A stretch of 64,000 nt of DNA from JBKQHQ01 sp052148715 (GCA_052148715.1 JBKQHQ010000259.1:127282-191281); one strand, 5' to 3'. Numbered from the stretch's first letter, positions 25,451 through 35,276 are shown. A program made the numbers and translations. Notes: generated by a model from the sequence alone, not told the origin.

Positions 25451-27850
25451 TCAGGTCACCCCGCCTGACTTGTAGGGCCAGATCCAGTTCGCAATCTCCG
25501 GCATGTCTTCGCCTTCCCGGCAGACGTATTCGCGGTGCTCGATCAAGCGGTCGCGGAACAGCTGCTTCACATGCGCTGCCGCCGGTCCGAGGTTCGGCAC
25601 CCGATCGATCACGTCGATGGCTAAGTGGAAGCGATCGAGCTCGTTCAACACCACCATGTCGAACGGCGTCGTGGTGGTACCTTCCTCCTGGAAGCCGTGC
25701 ACATGGAAGTTGTCGTGGTCGGTGCGATTGTAGGTGAGACGATGGATCAGATTCGGGTATCCGTGATAGGCGAAAATTACCGGCCTGTCGCGCGTGAACA
25801 GGCCGTCGAATTCGCGATCGGTCAGCCCATGCGGATGCACGCGCTTGGGCTGTAACGCCATCAGATCGACCACGTTGACCACCCTAACTTTCAGCCCCGG
25901 TAGGTGCTCGCGCAGGAGCGCGACGGCGGCGATCGTCTCCAAGGTTGGAACATCGCCCGCGCAGGCCATGACCACATCGGGGCTGTCGCCGCTCTGGTCG
26001 TTGGAAGCGAAGCTCCAGATACCGATGCCGGCAATGCAGTGCTTCACCGCTTCATCCATGGTGAGCCATTGTGGGGCCGGCTGCTTGCCGGCGACGATGA
26101 CGTTGATGCGATCGTAGGTCCGCAAGCAATGATCGGTCACCCAGAGCAGACAATTGGCGTCCGGCGGCAGATAGACGCGCACGACGTCCGCCTTCTTGTT
26201 GACGACCAGATCGATGAAACCCGGGTCCTGGTGACTGAAGCCGTTGTGATCCTGGCGCCACACATGCGACGTGAGCAGGTAGTTCAGCGATGCGATTGGA
26301 CGGCGCCACGGCAGCGAACGCGATACCTTCAGCCATTTGGCGTGCTGGTTGAACATCGAATCCACGATGTGAATGAAGGCCTCGTAACACGAGAACAGGC
26401 CGTGCCGGCCCGTGAGCAGGTAACCCTCCAGCCAGCCCTGACAGAGATGCTCGCTCAAGACCTCCATCACCCGGCCCTCGCGGGCGAGATGCACATCGTA
26501 GGAAAGGATGGGTTCCATCCAGACCCGTTCGGTGGCCTCGAAAACGGTGTCGAGACGGTTCGACGATGTTTCGTCGGGCCCCATGATGCGGAAGTTGCGA
26601 GTGTCCGCATTCAGGCGCACGACATCGCGCAAATAGGCGCCCATGATGCGCGTCGCCTCCGCCTGCGCGCCGCCCGGGTTTTGCACCTCGACCGCATAGT
26701 TGCGGAATTCCGGCAGCTTCAGCTCGCGCCTGAGCAGCCCGCCATTGGCATGCGGGTTGGCGCCCATACGTCGATCACCGTCAGGGGCCAGCGCCGCGAG
26801 ATCGGGCCTGAGCCGGCCGTTCGCATCGAACAGTTCGTCCGGCCGATAGCTACGCATCCATTCCTCGAGCAGCCGCAGGTGCTCGGGTTTGCCGCGAACG
26901 TCGTCGATCGGGACCTGATGCGCGCGCCAAAACCCCTCGACCTTCAGGCCGTCGACTTCTTTCGGCCCGGTCCAGCCCTTGGGGCTGCGCAGCACGATCA
27001 TCGGCCAGCGCGGCAGCGCCCCCTCCGCATCGCTGCCCGGTTTGGTTCCCTTGGTAGCGCGCGCCCGCTGGGCAATTCCTTGAATATCGCCGAGCGCCTT
27101 GTCGAGGGCCGCGGCCATGCGCGCGTGCATGCTTTGCGGCTCCGACCCTTCAACAAAAACAGGCTCGTACCCGTAGCCGAGAAAGAGGCTGCGCAGATCG
27201 TCGTCGCCCATCCGGCCCAGAATCGTCGGGTTCGCGATCTTGTATCCGTTGAGGTGCAGGATCGGCAGCACCGCGCCGTCGGTGGCCGGGTTGAGAAACT
27301 TGTTGGAGTGCCACGAGGTTGCAAGCGCCCCGGTCTCGGCCTCGCCGTCGCCGACCACGCAGGCGACGATCAGATCCGGATTGTCGAAGGCCGCGCCGAA
27401 CGCGTGGGCGATCGCGTATCCGAGCTCGCCGCCCTCGTTGATGGAGCCCGGCGTCTCGGGCGCCGCGTGGCTCGGGATGCCGCCTGGGAAGGAGAATTGA
27501 CGAAACAGCCGGCGAAGTCCGTCGACGTCCTGTGCAATGGTTGGGTAAATCTCGCTGTAGGTGCCTTCGAGATAGGTGTTGGCGACCATGCCGGGCCCGC
27601 CATGACCAGGCCCGCAAATGTAGATGACGTTGAGATCGCGTTGCCTGATGACGCGGTTGAGGTGGGCATAGATGAAATTGAGGCCCGGCGTCGTGCCCCA
27701 GTGGCCGAGCAGCCGCGGCTTGATGTGCTCCGGCTTGAGCGGCTCGCGCAACAGCGGATTGTCAAGCAAATAGATCTGCCCGACGGAAAGATAGTTGGCC
27801 GCGCGCCAATAGGCATCGAGCCGCGAAAAGTCCTCGCTAGCGGTAGACAT
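25451..27850 (-). CDS. xfp: Phosphoketolase (xylulose-5-P/fructose-6-P)
   Basis: A 799-residue thiamine-diphosphate enzyme splitting xylulose-5-phosphate (and usually fructose-6-phosphate) with phosphate to acetyl phosphate plus glyceraldehyde-3-phosphate (or erythrose-4-phosphate). Family signatures: HWGTTPGLNFIYAHLNRVI, GPGHGGPGMVANTYLEG, TPGSINEGGELGYA and the ThDP/Mg site VGDGEAETGALATSWHSNKF. Later segments include SHVWRQDHNGFSHQDPGF and VDLMALQPKRVHPHGL. Length is normal. It is the last gene of a 12 kb co-directional set beginning with tkt; the preceding zinc-finger gene ends 47 bases away. No acetate kinase or phosphotransacetylase gene is in the window. Confidence 0.97.
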   Translation of the reverse strand: MSTASEDFSRLDAYWRAANYLSVGQIYLLDNPLLREPLKPEHIKPRLLGHWGTTPGLNFIYAHLNRVIRQRDLNVIYICGPGHGGPGMVANTYLEGTYSEIYPTIAQDVDGLRRLFRQFSFPGGIPSHAAPETPGSINEGGELGYAIAHAFGAAFDNPDLIVACVVGDGEAETGALATSWHSNKFLNPATDGAVLPILHLNGYKIANPTILGRMGDDDLRSLFLGYGYEPVFVEGSEPQSMHARMAAALDKALGDIQGIAQRARATKGTKPGSDAEGALPRWPMIVLRSPKGWTGPKEVDGLKVEGFWRAHQVPIDDVRGKPEHLRLLEEWMRSYRPDELFDANGRLRPDLAALAPDGDRRMGANPHANGGLLRRELKLPEFRNYAVEVQNPGGAQAEATRIMGAYLRDVVRLNADTRNFRIMGPDETSSNRLDTVFEATERVWMEPILSYDVHLAREGRVMEVLSEHLCQGWLEGYLLTGRHGLFSCYEAFIHIVDSMFNQHAKWLKVSRSLPWRRPIASLNYLLTSHVWRQDHNGFSHQDPGFIDLVVNKKADVVRVYLPPDANCLLWVTDHCLRTYDRINVIVAGKQPAPQWLTMDEAVKHCIAGIGIWSFASNDQSGDSPDVVMACAGDVPTLETIAAVALLREHLPGLKVRVVNVVDLMALQPKRVHPHGLTDREFDGLFTRDRPVIFAYHGYPNLIHRLTYNRTDHDNFHVHGFQEEGTTTTPFDMVVLNELDRFHLAIDVIDRVPNLGPAAAHVKQLFRDRLIEHREYVCREGEDMPEIANWIWPYKSGGVT

Positions 27851-27897
27851 TCTGCATCTTACTTCCGGCTGACAGATGCTTCGGTGGTGCCCGCCGA

Positions 27898-28170
27898 CTA
27901 AGACACTCGGGAGAAATCGAGTTCGACTTCATCTATATAGCACCAGCCCCAGTCTTCACCGGGTTCCAGCGACCGCATGATTGGATGTTTGGCACGGTGG
28001 AAGTGCTTGGTTGCGTGCTTATTCTTTGACGAGTCGCAGCAACCGACATGGCCGCACGTCATGCATAGGCGCAGATGGACCCAAGTGTCTCCGATTTTCA
28101 GGCACTCCTCACACCCGCGGGTATGCGGTTCGACTTTTCTGATCTGGTCGAGGTGAGTACATTCGGTCAT
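27898..28170 (-). CDS. UBP-type zinc-finger protein
   Basis: A 90-residue protein that is almost only a UBP (ZnF-UBP) domain: MTECTHLDQI...TRGCEECLKIGDTWVHLRLCMTCGHVGCCDSS followed by HATKHFHRAKHPIM and GWCYIDEVELDF. The Cys/His set for two or three zinc ions is complete. In eukaryotes this fold binds the C-terminal tail of ubiquitin; bacterial stand-alone copies have no known ligand. Its ATG overlaps the stop of the HAD phosphatase gene (ATGA, four bases), so it is translationally coupled into the pentose-phosphate operon, just before phosphoketolase. Confidence 0.88.
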   Translation of the reverse strand: MTECTHLDQIRKVEPHTRGCEECLKIGDTWVHLRLCMTCGHVGCCDSSKNKHATKHFHRAKHPIMRSLEPGEDWGWCYIDEVELDFSRVS

Positions 28171-28988
28171 GCCTTCGCTCCGTCGAGTGGGGCCAGAATA
28201 TAACGGTCGATGGCGGCGGCGAATCCGTCCGTGTCGTTCGACAAGGTGACGGCGTGCGCCTGGCGCTTCACCTCCTCGCTCGCATTGCCCATCGCGATCG
28301 AGAATCCGCTGCAGCGGAACATGGTGAGATCGTTCTCCATGTCGCCGAGCGTCACGATCTCATCGATCGGAACTCTTAGCCGCTGCGACAGCGCAAGCAC
28401 CAGCGTGCCTTTGTCGAAACCTCGTGGGGTGACGTCGAGATAGTAGGGTTGCGACCGCACCGCCAAGGCGCTGTCGCCAAGCACGGACCGCAAGGCCTCC
28501 TCGCAGCGGGCCAACAGCGGGAAATCGGCACTGACGCCGACGATCTTTCCCGCCTTGTCGAGGAAAGGTCTGAAATCGGTCACGACCTCCGGCTCGGCTT
28601 GAATAGCCCTTCGCTCGCGGTCCGTATACGGCGCGCTCGGATCGCGCAGCAGCCATCGGCCCGTTGCGAACATCCAGATATCGACGCCTAAGGACGACAG
28701 CACGTGCACCGCTTGCTGCGCCGCCGCCTGCGAAATCACATGCTCTTCAACGACGCTGAGGTCGGGATCGACGATCGCGGCACCGTTGAAGGCTCCCATC
28801 GGCAGCGCGAGGGCGAGCGGCCCGACCAGCATGCGCAAGCCGATCGGCGGGCGGCTGCTGGTGATGGTGAAGCCAATCTTGCGCTCGGCGAGCCGTCGCA
28901 CGGCTCGCACCGACGCGTCCGTCAGGCGCTTGTCGGAGGTGACCAGTGTACCGTCCACATCAGATATGACCAGCGAGATCTTGCGCAT
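28167..28988 (-). CDS. HAD-superfamily (Cof-type) sugar phosphatase
   Basis: A 273-residue HAD hydrolase of the Cof/YidA type. Motif I is SDVDGTLVTSDK (nucleophile Asp10, Asp12), motif II lies in FTITSSRPPIGL, and motifs III/IV appear as PRGFDKGTLVLALSQRL and IVTLGDMENDLTMFRCSGFSIAMGNASEEVKRQA. The type C2 cap lies between. Such enzymes dephosphorylate small phosphosugars, which fits the surrounding pentose-phosphate genes; it might remove damaged or excess sugar phosphates. It lies 103 bases after pgl and overlaps the zinc-finger gene by four bases. Confidence 0.9.
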   Translation of the reverse strand: MRKISLVISDVDGTLVTSDKRLTDASVRAVRRLAERKIGFTITSSRPPIGLRMLVGPLALALPMGAFNGAAIVDPDLSVVEEHVISQAAAQQAVHVLSSLGVDIWMFATGRWLLRDPSAPYTDRERRAIQAEPEVVTDFRPFLDKAGKIVGVSADFPLLARCEEALRSVLGDSALAVRSQPYYLDVTPRGFDKGTLVLALSQRLRVPIDEIVTLGDMENDLTMFRCSGFSIAMGNASEEVKRQAHAVTLSNDTDGFAAAIDRYILAPLDGAKA

Positions 28989-29091
28989 GCGGGCCTTTCG
29001 GCAAGAACGGCATCCGGCTTTCCGTCTGAAAGCTGTCAATAGTAAGCAGGGTAATCAGTTCTTTTCGTTAGTGGAACTGAAACCGTTGTGA

Positions 29092-29835
29092 TCACGGCCG
29101 GCGCTCGGGTGCGGCGGTGCGGTCGACGAGCCAGTGCAACTGACCATCCGCGCGCACCCGTGCAGCGGGTAGATCACTGCCGGCCAGGATCCGCGTCAGA
29201 ACCTCGCGCTTGTTCGCGCCGGTGACGAGGAAAATTACGATACGGCTCGATGCCAGCGTCGGCAAGGTGAGCGTGATGCGCGGGACGTAAGGCTCGACGG
29301 CGGCATGCGGAATCGGCACGGCCCAGCGCTGGCGTATTTCGAGCGCCGCGGAGCCGGGAAACAGTGAGGCCGTGTGCCCATCCTCGCCGAGACCTAACAG
29401 CGTTACATCGAAGAGCGCGCGCGCCGGATCGAAGCGGTCGGCACCGTAGAACCGCTTCAGCTCCTCTTCATACTGGATCGCGCTTTCCTCCGGCCCGTTT
29501 GCCTCGGTCCGGATCGGATGGATGGTGTCTGCCGGGACGTCGATCTTGTCGAACAATGCGAGGCGTACCATGCGCTGATTGCTGCGCGCGTCATCGGCCG
29601 GCACGAAACGCTCATCGCCCCAGAACCAGTGCATGCGCGGCCAGGGCAGGACGCCGCGATAGGGCTCCGCCGCCAATTTCTCGTAAAGGAGCCGTGGTGT
29701 CGAGCCGCCCGAGAGACAAATGGTGACCCGGCCGGGTTTGCTACGTGCCCGTTCGAGAATGGTCGCTGCCGCCCGCTCCGCCACCGCCGCCGCGTCGGCC
29801 AGGACCGTCACGTCCAGTGTCGCCGTGCTGCTCAC
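29092..29835 (-). CDS. pgl: 6-phosphogluconolactonase
   Basis: A 247-residue protein hydrolysing 6-phosphogluconolactone to 6-phosphogluconate, the second step of the oxidative pentose phosphate pathway. The sugar-phosphate loop is ICLSGGSTPRLLYEKLA (residues about 38-55), followed by HWFWGDERFVPADDARSNQRM and LLGLGEDGHTASLFPGS. It starts with GTG 29835, preceded by AGGAGGG, nine bases after the zwf stop, so zwf and pgl are coupled. Confidence 0.96.
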   Translation of the reverse strand: MSSTATLDVTVLADAAAVAERAAATILERARSKPGRVTICLSGGSTPRLLYEKLAAEPYRGVLPWPRMHWFWGDERFVPADDARSNQRMVRLALFDKIDVPADTIHPIRTEANGPEESAIQYEEELKRFYGADRFDPARALFDVTLLGLGEDGHTASLFPGSAALEIRQRWAVPIPHAAVEPYVPRITLTLPTLASSRIVIFLVTGANKREVLTRILAGSDLPAARVRADGQLHWLVDRTAAPERRP

Positions 29836-29844
29836 CTTGCCCTC

Positions 29845-31362
29845 CTACTCCATGATGCGCCAACTTCGGCCATCGCGCTGCAGCAGCATGGACGCTTCTT
29901 TCGGGCCGTCGCTGCCGGCGGCGTAGAAGACGAGACCGGCCGCGCTCGCACGCGACCAGGCGTCGAGGAACGGCTGCACGGCGCGCCATCCGGCTTCGAC
30001 GCCGTCGGCCCGTTGGAACAAGGTTTGATCGCCGGTCATGCAGTCGTAGATCAACGTTTCATAGCCGGTCGCGGGCGCAGCGTCGAAATAATCCCGGTAG
30101 TTGAAGCTCATGTCCGCGCCGGCGATTAGGATCGAAGGGCCCGGGACCTTGACATTGAAGTTGAGCGCGATGCCTTCATCAGGCTGAATCCGCAGCACCA
30201 AGAAATTACGGACGAGATGATCGACCGGGGTGTCGCGGAACATGGCGTAGGGGGCCTGCCGGAATTTGATGGCGATCTCCGTTTCGCGGTGCACCAGCGC
30301 CTTGCCCGTGCGCAGATAGAACGGCACCCCGGCCCAGCGCCAATTGTCGACGTCGAGCCGCAGCGCCACATAGGTTTCGGTCGTGCTGGCCGGATCGACA
30401 TTGGCTGTCTGGCGGTACCCAGGCAGGAGCTTTCCGTCGACCGTGCCGGCCGTGTATTGGCCCCGCACCGATGCGGCCAGGGCTTCCTCCGCCGTCGCGA
30501 GCCGAATGGCGCACAGCGCCTTAGCCTTTTCCGAGCGGACCGACGAAGCATCGAAGCAACTGGGTGGCTCCATGGCGGTCAGCGCGAGCAGTTGGAACAG
30601 ATGATTTGGCACCATATCGCGCAACGCACCGGTCTGGTCGTAGAACGCGCCACGCCTGCCGACGCCCAAGGTCTCCGCGACCGTTATCTGAACGTGGTCG
30701 ATGTGATGCCGGTTCCAGATCGGCTCGAACAGGCCGTTGGCGAACCGCATCACCATGATATTCTGGACGGTCTCCTTGCCCAAATAATGATCAATTCGGT
30801 AGATCTGCTCTTCCCGCAACACCTGTTGCAGCTGGTGATTGAGCTGCCGCGCCGACTCCAGATCGGTGCCAAACGGCTTTTCAACAATGACGCGGCGCCA
30901 GGCGCCGCTCTCCTCGTGTAAGAGTTTTGCGGCGGCGAGACGGTCGGCTACGGGGCCGAAGGCCTGCGGTGGCGTCGCTAGATAGAAGAGGCGATTGCCC
31001 AGCGTCGCCACCGAGCGCTCGAATTCATTGAGTGCGTCGTGCAGCCGGTCATAGTTGGAAGGATCGTCGAGCTCGCCCCTCACGTATCCGACGTGGGCGA
31101 GAAGGCGCTCGGCGGTCGGCCGCTCGATCGCTCGTGTCGCGAATTGACGCAAGCCGTCGAGCAAGCCCTGGCGAAACTGCTCGTTCGATTCTTCACGGCG
31201 GCCGACGCCGAGGATGCAGAACGCCTCCGGCAGCAATCCTGTTGCGGCTAAATTGTACAGAGCCGGCACGAGCAGTCGGTGCGTCAGATCACCGGTCGCA
31301 CCAAATATGACAAAACAGCACGGATCGGCCGGCCGGGCGTTGTTCGGCCGCTGCAGGGCCAT
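29845..31362 (-). CDS. zwf: Glucose-6-phosphate 1-dehydrogenase
   Basis: A 505-residue enzyme oxidising glucose-6-phosphate to 6-phosphogluconolactone with NAD(P)+. The coenzyme fingerprint is FVIFGATGDLTHRLLVPALYNLA (GATGDL, about 21-26); the substrate/catalytic motif is YRIDHYLGKETVQNIMVMRFAN with the catalytic His pair region. VEKPFGTDLESARQLN is also typical. Length is normal. Its ATG shares one base with the gnd stop codon (TGATG at 31362), a sign of translational coupling. Confidence 0.97.
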   Translation of the reverse strand: MALQRPNNARPADPCCFVIFGATGDLTHRLLVPALYNLAATGLLPEAFCILGVGRREESNEQFRQGLLDGLRQFATRAIERPTAERLLAHVGYVRGELDDPSNYDRLHDALNEFERSVATLGNRLFYLATPPQAFGPVADRLAAAKLLHEESGAWRRVIVEKPFGTDLESARQLNHQLQQVLREEQIYRIDHYLGKETVQNIMVMRFANGLFEPIWNRHHIDHVQITVAETLGVGRRGAFYDQTGALRDMVPNHLFQLLALTAMEPPSCFDASSVRSEKAKALCAIRLATAEEALAASVRGQYTAGTVDGKLLPGYRQTANVDPASTTETYVALRLDVDNWRWAGVPFYLRTGKALVHRETEIAIKFRQAPYAMFRDTPVDHLVRNFLVLRIQPDEGIALNFNVKVPGPSILIAGADMSFNYRDYFDAAPATGYETLIYDCMTGDQTLFQRADGVEAGWRAVQPFLDAWSRASAAGLVFYAAGSDGPKEASMLLQRDGRSWRIME

Positions 31363-32348
31363 CAGGAGCTTTCCTTCTCCGGCTCGATGTGTCCGCCGAA
31401 TCCCTTGCGCATGGCGGACAGGATTTTTTCTGCAAAGGTGTGCTGCTCGCGCGAGCGGAACCGCGCATAGAGCGCCGCAGAAAGCACGTTGGCCGGCACG
31501 GCTTCCTCGATGGCCGCCATCAGCGTCCAGCGGCCTTCGCCGGAATCCTCGACGAAGCCCGTATAGCCGGAAAGGTTGCCGTCCTGCGCGAGCGCCGAAG
31601 CCGTGAGGTCAAGAAGCCACGAGGTGATGACGCTGCCCCGCCGCCACACTTCGGCTATGTCGACGATGTCGAGGTCGAAACGCTCATTCTCGGGGAGCGC
31701 CGCCGAGGAGGCGCTCTTGAGGATGTCGAAGCCTTCCGCATAAGCCTGCATCAGGCCGTATTCGATGCCGTTGTGCACCATCTTGACGAAGTGGCCGGCG
31801 CCGTTGGGGCCCGCATGGATGTAGCCGCGTTCGGCCCGCCCGTCGCGCCCGTCCCGATGCGGCGTGCGCTCGGCAGTGCCGAGCCCGGGGGCCAGCGCCG
31901 CGAAGATTGGGTCGAGGTGGCTCACGACCTCGCGCGGGCCGCCGATCATCATGCAATAGCCGCGCTCCAGACCCCATACGCCACCGCTCGTGCCGACATC
32001 GACATAGTGGATGCCGCGCGCCGACAGCGTCTTGGCGCGCCGCACGTCGTCCTTCCAAAACGTGTTGCCGCCGTCGATGATCACGTCGCCCGGCGCCATC
32101 TTGTCGCCGAGTTGGCCGACCGTTGCCTCGGTGACCTCGCCCGCCGGCAGCATCACCCAGACTGCGCGCGGCTGCTCGATCTTGCGGAGGAACTCATCGA
32201 GGCTGGCGGCGCCGACCGCGCCCTCGCGAACGAGCTCTTGGACCTGTTGCGCGTTGCGGCCATAGACGACGCACGTGTGGCCATGGCGCATCAGACGGCG
32301 GACGATATTGCCGCCCATGCGGCCGAGGCCGATCATTCCGAGCTGCAT
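31362..32348 (-). CDS. gnd: 6-phosphogluconate dehydrogenase, decarboxylating (short type)
   Basis: A 328-residue short-type 6-phosphogluconate dehydrogenase converting 6-phosphogluconate to ribulose-5-phosphate and CO2. The Rossmann motif is MIGLGRMGGNIVRRLMRHGH, followed by VIIDGGNTFWKDDVRRAK, VGTSGGVWGLERGYCMMIGG and the active-site helix GAGHFVKMVHNGIEYGLMQAYAEGF with catalytic Lys and Asn. The short form (about 300-330 residues against 470 in E. coli) is often NAD-preferring. It lies nine bases after tal-pgi and overlaps zwf by one base. Confidence 0.95.
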   Translation of the reverse strand: MQLGMIGLGRMGGNIVRRLMRHGHTCVVYGRNAQQVQELVREGAVGAASLDEFLRKIEQPRAVWVMLPAGEVTEATVGQLGDKMAPGDVIIDGGNTFWKDDVRRAKTLSARGIHYVDVGTSGGVWGLERGYCMMIGGPREVVSHLDPIFAALAPGLGTAERTPHRDGRDGRAERGYIHAGPNGAGHFVKMVHNGIEYGLMQAYAEGFDILKSASSAALPENERFDLDIVDIAEVWRRGSVITSWLLDLTASALAQDGNLSGYTGFVEDSGEGRWTLMAAIEEAVPANVLSAALYARFRSREQHTFAEKILSAMRKGFGGHIEPEKESS

Positions 32349-32357
32349 CGTGCTCTC

Positions 32358-35276
32358 CTATGCCAGCGCCCGCCGGATTGCCGCCTCGATGTCGAGAAGC
32401 CGCGAGGAAAGCTGCGCGCCGTCCTTGATGTGCACGCGTAACGCGCGCCGTCCGCGCTCGGCGAGAACATCGAAATCGCCGCGCGCCTGCGCCGCCTTGA
32501 TGATGCCGAAGCTGAAGCGCTGGCCTGGCACCGGCAGGTCCTGCGCGTCGTCTGTCGTGATCTGCAGAAAAACGCCGCTGTTCGGTCCGCCTTTGTAGGC
32601 CTGTCCAGTGGAGTGCAGGAAGCGCGGACCAAATTCGAGGCAGGTTGCGACCTTGCAGGCGTCGCGCACTGCGATGCGCGCGCGCTGGAGCACCTCGGCG
32701 TGCTGCGGGTTGCGTTCGATGTAGGCAAGGATCGCCGCGTAATCACCCGCCTTGAGGCGGCGCAAGTGCGCTCGCAGCCACGACTCGAGGTTTGCACCCG
32801 CGCCCGCGGCGCGCAGCGCCTTGGCGTTGGCGGCGTCGGTATAGAGGGCGAAGCGCTCGTCCTTGAACAGCGGCTCCTCGGCCGGCAGAGCGCCGCTTTT
32901 CTCATAGGCGGAGGTGAGCTCGCGGGTTTTTATCTTGCTGGCTTCAACGTCCGGCTGGTCGAATGGATTGATGCCGATGATGGCGCCAGCGACCGCCGTC
33001 GCGATCTCCCAGCGAAAGAACTCTTGACCCAGCAAGTCCGGCGACGCGAGCGCGATGCGGACCACCGGTTGACCGGCCTGCTCCAACGCCGCCAGCGCGG
33101 CGTCCGCCCGGGCGTTGTCGTCCGCCTCGAGCCGCAACTGGACGAAAATACGGTCGTTGCCATAGAGCGGCGGATTGCCGAGGGGCTCGGCGTCGATTGG
33201 GATCAGGCCCCGGCCGTCCTTGCCAGTCGACTCGGCAATGAGTTGCTCCGCCCAGGCGCCGAAATCGGCGAGTTTCGGCGAAGCCACGAGCGTGACCTTG
33301 TCGCGCTTCTCGCGCGCCGCCGCACAGCCGAACGCGATGCCGAGCTGCAGGCCGGGATTGGCAGCAGGCGGGACATCGGCGCCACACGAGCGCACCATCA
33401 CCTGTGCCGCCTGCAAGAAGCGCTGCACGTCGATGCCGCTTGCGGCGGCCGGCACGAGGCCAAAGGCGGAGAGCACGGAATAGCGCCCGCCGATGCTCGG
33501 CACGCCGTAGAAGATGCGCCAGAATTTGTCGGCCTTGGCGCGCTTCTCCATCGAGGAGCCGGGATCGGTCACGGCGACGAAATGCGCGCCCGCCTTGTCG
33601 TCGCCGATCACGTCCTTCAGCCGCGCGAAGAAATAGTCGGTAAAGGCATTCGGCTCGAGGGTCGAACCCGATTTGCTCGCTACCATGAAGAGCGATTTAG
33701 CGAGGTTGATGCGCCGCTCCGTCGCGCGCACCTGCGCCGGATCGGTCGAGTCGAGAATAAGGAGTTCTGGAAAACCTTGCTTCCGACCAAAGGTCTCGGC
33801 CAGGACTTCGGGCCCGAGGCTCGATCCGCCCATGCCGAGCACGACCGCATGTGTGAAGCCGCGCTGCCGAACGTCCGCGGCGAACGCCGCATAGGCATCG
33901 GCTTGCCGAAGCTCCTGGTCGACGATGTCGAGCCAGCCGAGCCATTGCGCTTCGGTTTTGTCCGTCCATAGCGACGCGTCGTGTTGCCACAGCCGGCGGC
34001 CTTTACCCTCCGCGCGCCACCTCTCGCACTCGGCCTTGGCGACTTCCCCGAGCGCCCGGCCCAGCGCAAGGCTTTGTTGGTTTAGGCGCGCGCCGAGCCA
34101 CGTGGTGCGTTTGGCGGCGACCGCGCCAAGCAGCTTGTCGGCGGCATCGGCAAAAAGCTGGACGCCCTCCACCACTAACTGATCGGTGACCTGTGCGAGC
34201 GAGATGCCGGCGCGATCGAGCGCCGTGAGCAGATGACGCGCCTCTTCGACACCGTCTTCGAGGGTGGCGCGCACCTTTCCGTGGTCGCGGAATGCGTCCA
34301 TGGTGGCGGGCGGCATGGTGTTGACGGTGTTGGGCCCGATGAGCTCTTCGACGTAGAGCACATCGCTGTAGGCCTTGTTCTTGGTGCCGGTGCTGGCCCA
34401 CAGCAGGCGTTGCGCTTTGCCACCCCTACGCTCGAGCACATCCCAGCGCGCGCCGGAGAACAGACGCTGATAGCGCTGATAGGCGAGCTTGGCGTTGGCG
34501 ATCGCCACACGACCCTTGAGCTTCTCCAGCGCCGACTTTTGCTCCGGCTCGTTCGCCTGCCGGATCTTCTCATCGAGGAGCTTGTCGACCGCGGTATCGA
34601 TACGACTGACGAAGAAGCTGGCGACGCTGGCGATGCGGCTGATGTTGCCGCCGCGCCCGGCGAGCGCCTCGAGCCCATCGAGATAGGCCTGCGCGACCTG
34701 CTCATAGACGTCCTGCGCGAACAGGAGCGTGACGTTGATGTTGATGCCCTCCGCCGTGAGATCACGGATCGCCGGCAGGCCGGCGCTCGTACCGGGCACC
34801 TTGACCATGAGATTGCGGCGGTCGACTTGCTTCCACAGCCGGCGTGCCTCGGCGATGGTCGCGCCGGTGTCCATGGCAAGATAGGGCGAGACCTCAAGAC
34901 TGACGAATCCGTCGGTGCCGTTGGTCGCCGCGTGGACCGGAGCCAACACATCGGCCGCAGCCTGGATGTCTTCGATGGCCAGCCCCTCGAACAGCTCCAT
35001 GACGCTGTGAGCGCCGTTGGCGCCGCTGCCTTTCAAAGAATCGTCGTATTCGTTGGATTCCGCGATTGCCTTCTCGAAGATGGCAGGGTTCGAGGTCACG
35101 CCGCGCAGGCCATCCTCCGCGATCAGCTTGGCAAGACCGCCGGACCGGAGAAAACCGCGCGCCACGAAATCAAGCCAAACGGCCTGGCCTTGCTCCTGTA
35201 GCGCGATAAGCGGATTGGCCGCCTTTTGCGAGGCGCGGCCCCTATCGGATTCTTCACGAGCCTCGAGCCGGTTCAT
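32358..35276 (-). CDS. tal-pgi: Bifunctional transaldolase / glucose-6-phosphate isomerase
   Basis: A 972-residue fusion. The N-terminal transaldolase (about 1-370) has RGVTSNPAIFEKAIAES and the Schiff-base lysine in NLMVKVPGTSAGLPAI (Lys159), then NVTLLFAQDVYEQVAQAYLDGLE. The C-terminal half is a phosphoglucose isomerase: VVLGMGGSSLGPEVLAETF, VASKSGSTLEPNAFTDYFF and FVAVTDPGSSMEKRA. The fusion links sedoheptulose/erythrose exchange to return of fructose-6-phosphate to glucose-6-phosphate, closing the cycle with zwf. I took ATG 35276 (GAGGAG upstream); an ATG at 35300 is also in frame. Similar fusions are known in several alphaproteobacteria. Confidence 0.95.
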   Translation of the reverse strand: MNRLEAREESDRGRASQKAANPLIALQEQGQAVWLDFVARGFLRSGGLAKLIAEDGLRGVTSNPAIFEKAIAESNEYDDSLKGSGANGAHSVMELFEGLAIEDIQAAADVLAPVHAATNGTDGFVSLEVSPYLAMDTGATIAEARRLWKQVDRRNLMVKVPGTSAGLPAIRDLTAEGININVTLLFAQDVYEQVAQAYLDGLEALAGRGGNISRIASVASFFVSRIDTAVDKLLDEKIRQANEPEQKSALEKLKGRVAIANAKLAYQRYQRLFSGARWDVLERRGGKAQRLLWASTGTKNKAYSDVLYVEELIGPNTVNTMPPATMDAFRDHGKVRATLEDGVEEARHLLTALDRAGISLAQVTDQLVVEGVQLFADAADKLLGAVAAKRTTWLGARLNQQSLALGRALGEVAKAECERWRAEGKGRRLWQHDASLWTDKTEAQWLGWLDIVDQELRQADAYAAFAADVRQRGFTHAVVLGMGGSSLGPEVLAETFGRKQGFPELLILDSTDPAQVRATERRINLAKSLFMVASKSGSTLEPNAFTDYFFARLKDVIGDDKAGAHFVAVTDPGSSMEKRAKADKFWRIFYGVPSIGGRYSVLSAFGLVPAAASGIDVQRFLQAAQVMVRSCGADVPPAANPGLQLGIAFGCAAAREKRDKVTLVASPKLADFGAWAEQLIAESTGKDGRGLIPIDAEPLGNPPLYGNDRIFVQLRLEADDNARADAALAALEQAGQPVVRIALASPDLLGQEFFRWEIATAVAGAIIGINPFDQPDVEASKIKTRELTSAYEKSGALPAEEPLFKDERFALYTDAANAKALRAAGAGANLESWLRAHLRRLKAGDYAAILAYIERNPQHAEVLQRARIAVRDACKVATCLEFGPRFLHSTGQAYKGGPNSGVFLQITTDDAQDLPVPGQRFSFGIIKAAQARGDFDVLAERGRRALRVHIKDGAQLSSRLLDIEAAIRRALA

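Noticed and set aside
25904..27901. A 665-codon open frame on the plus strand
   Set aside because: It lies antisense across the clear phosphoketolase gene, and the translation has no recognisable domain; long antisense frames are expected at this GC content.
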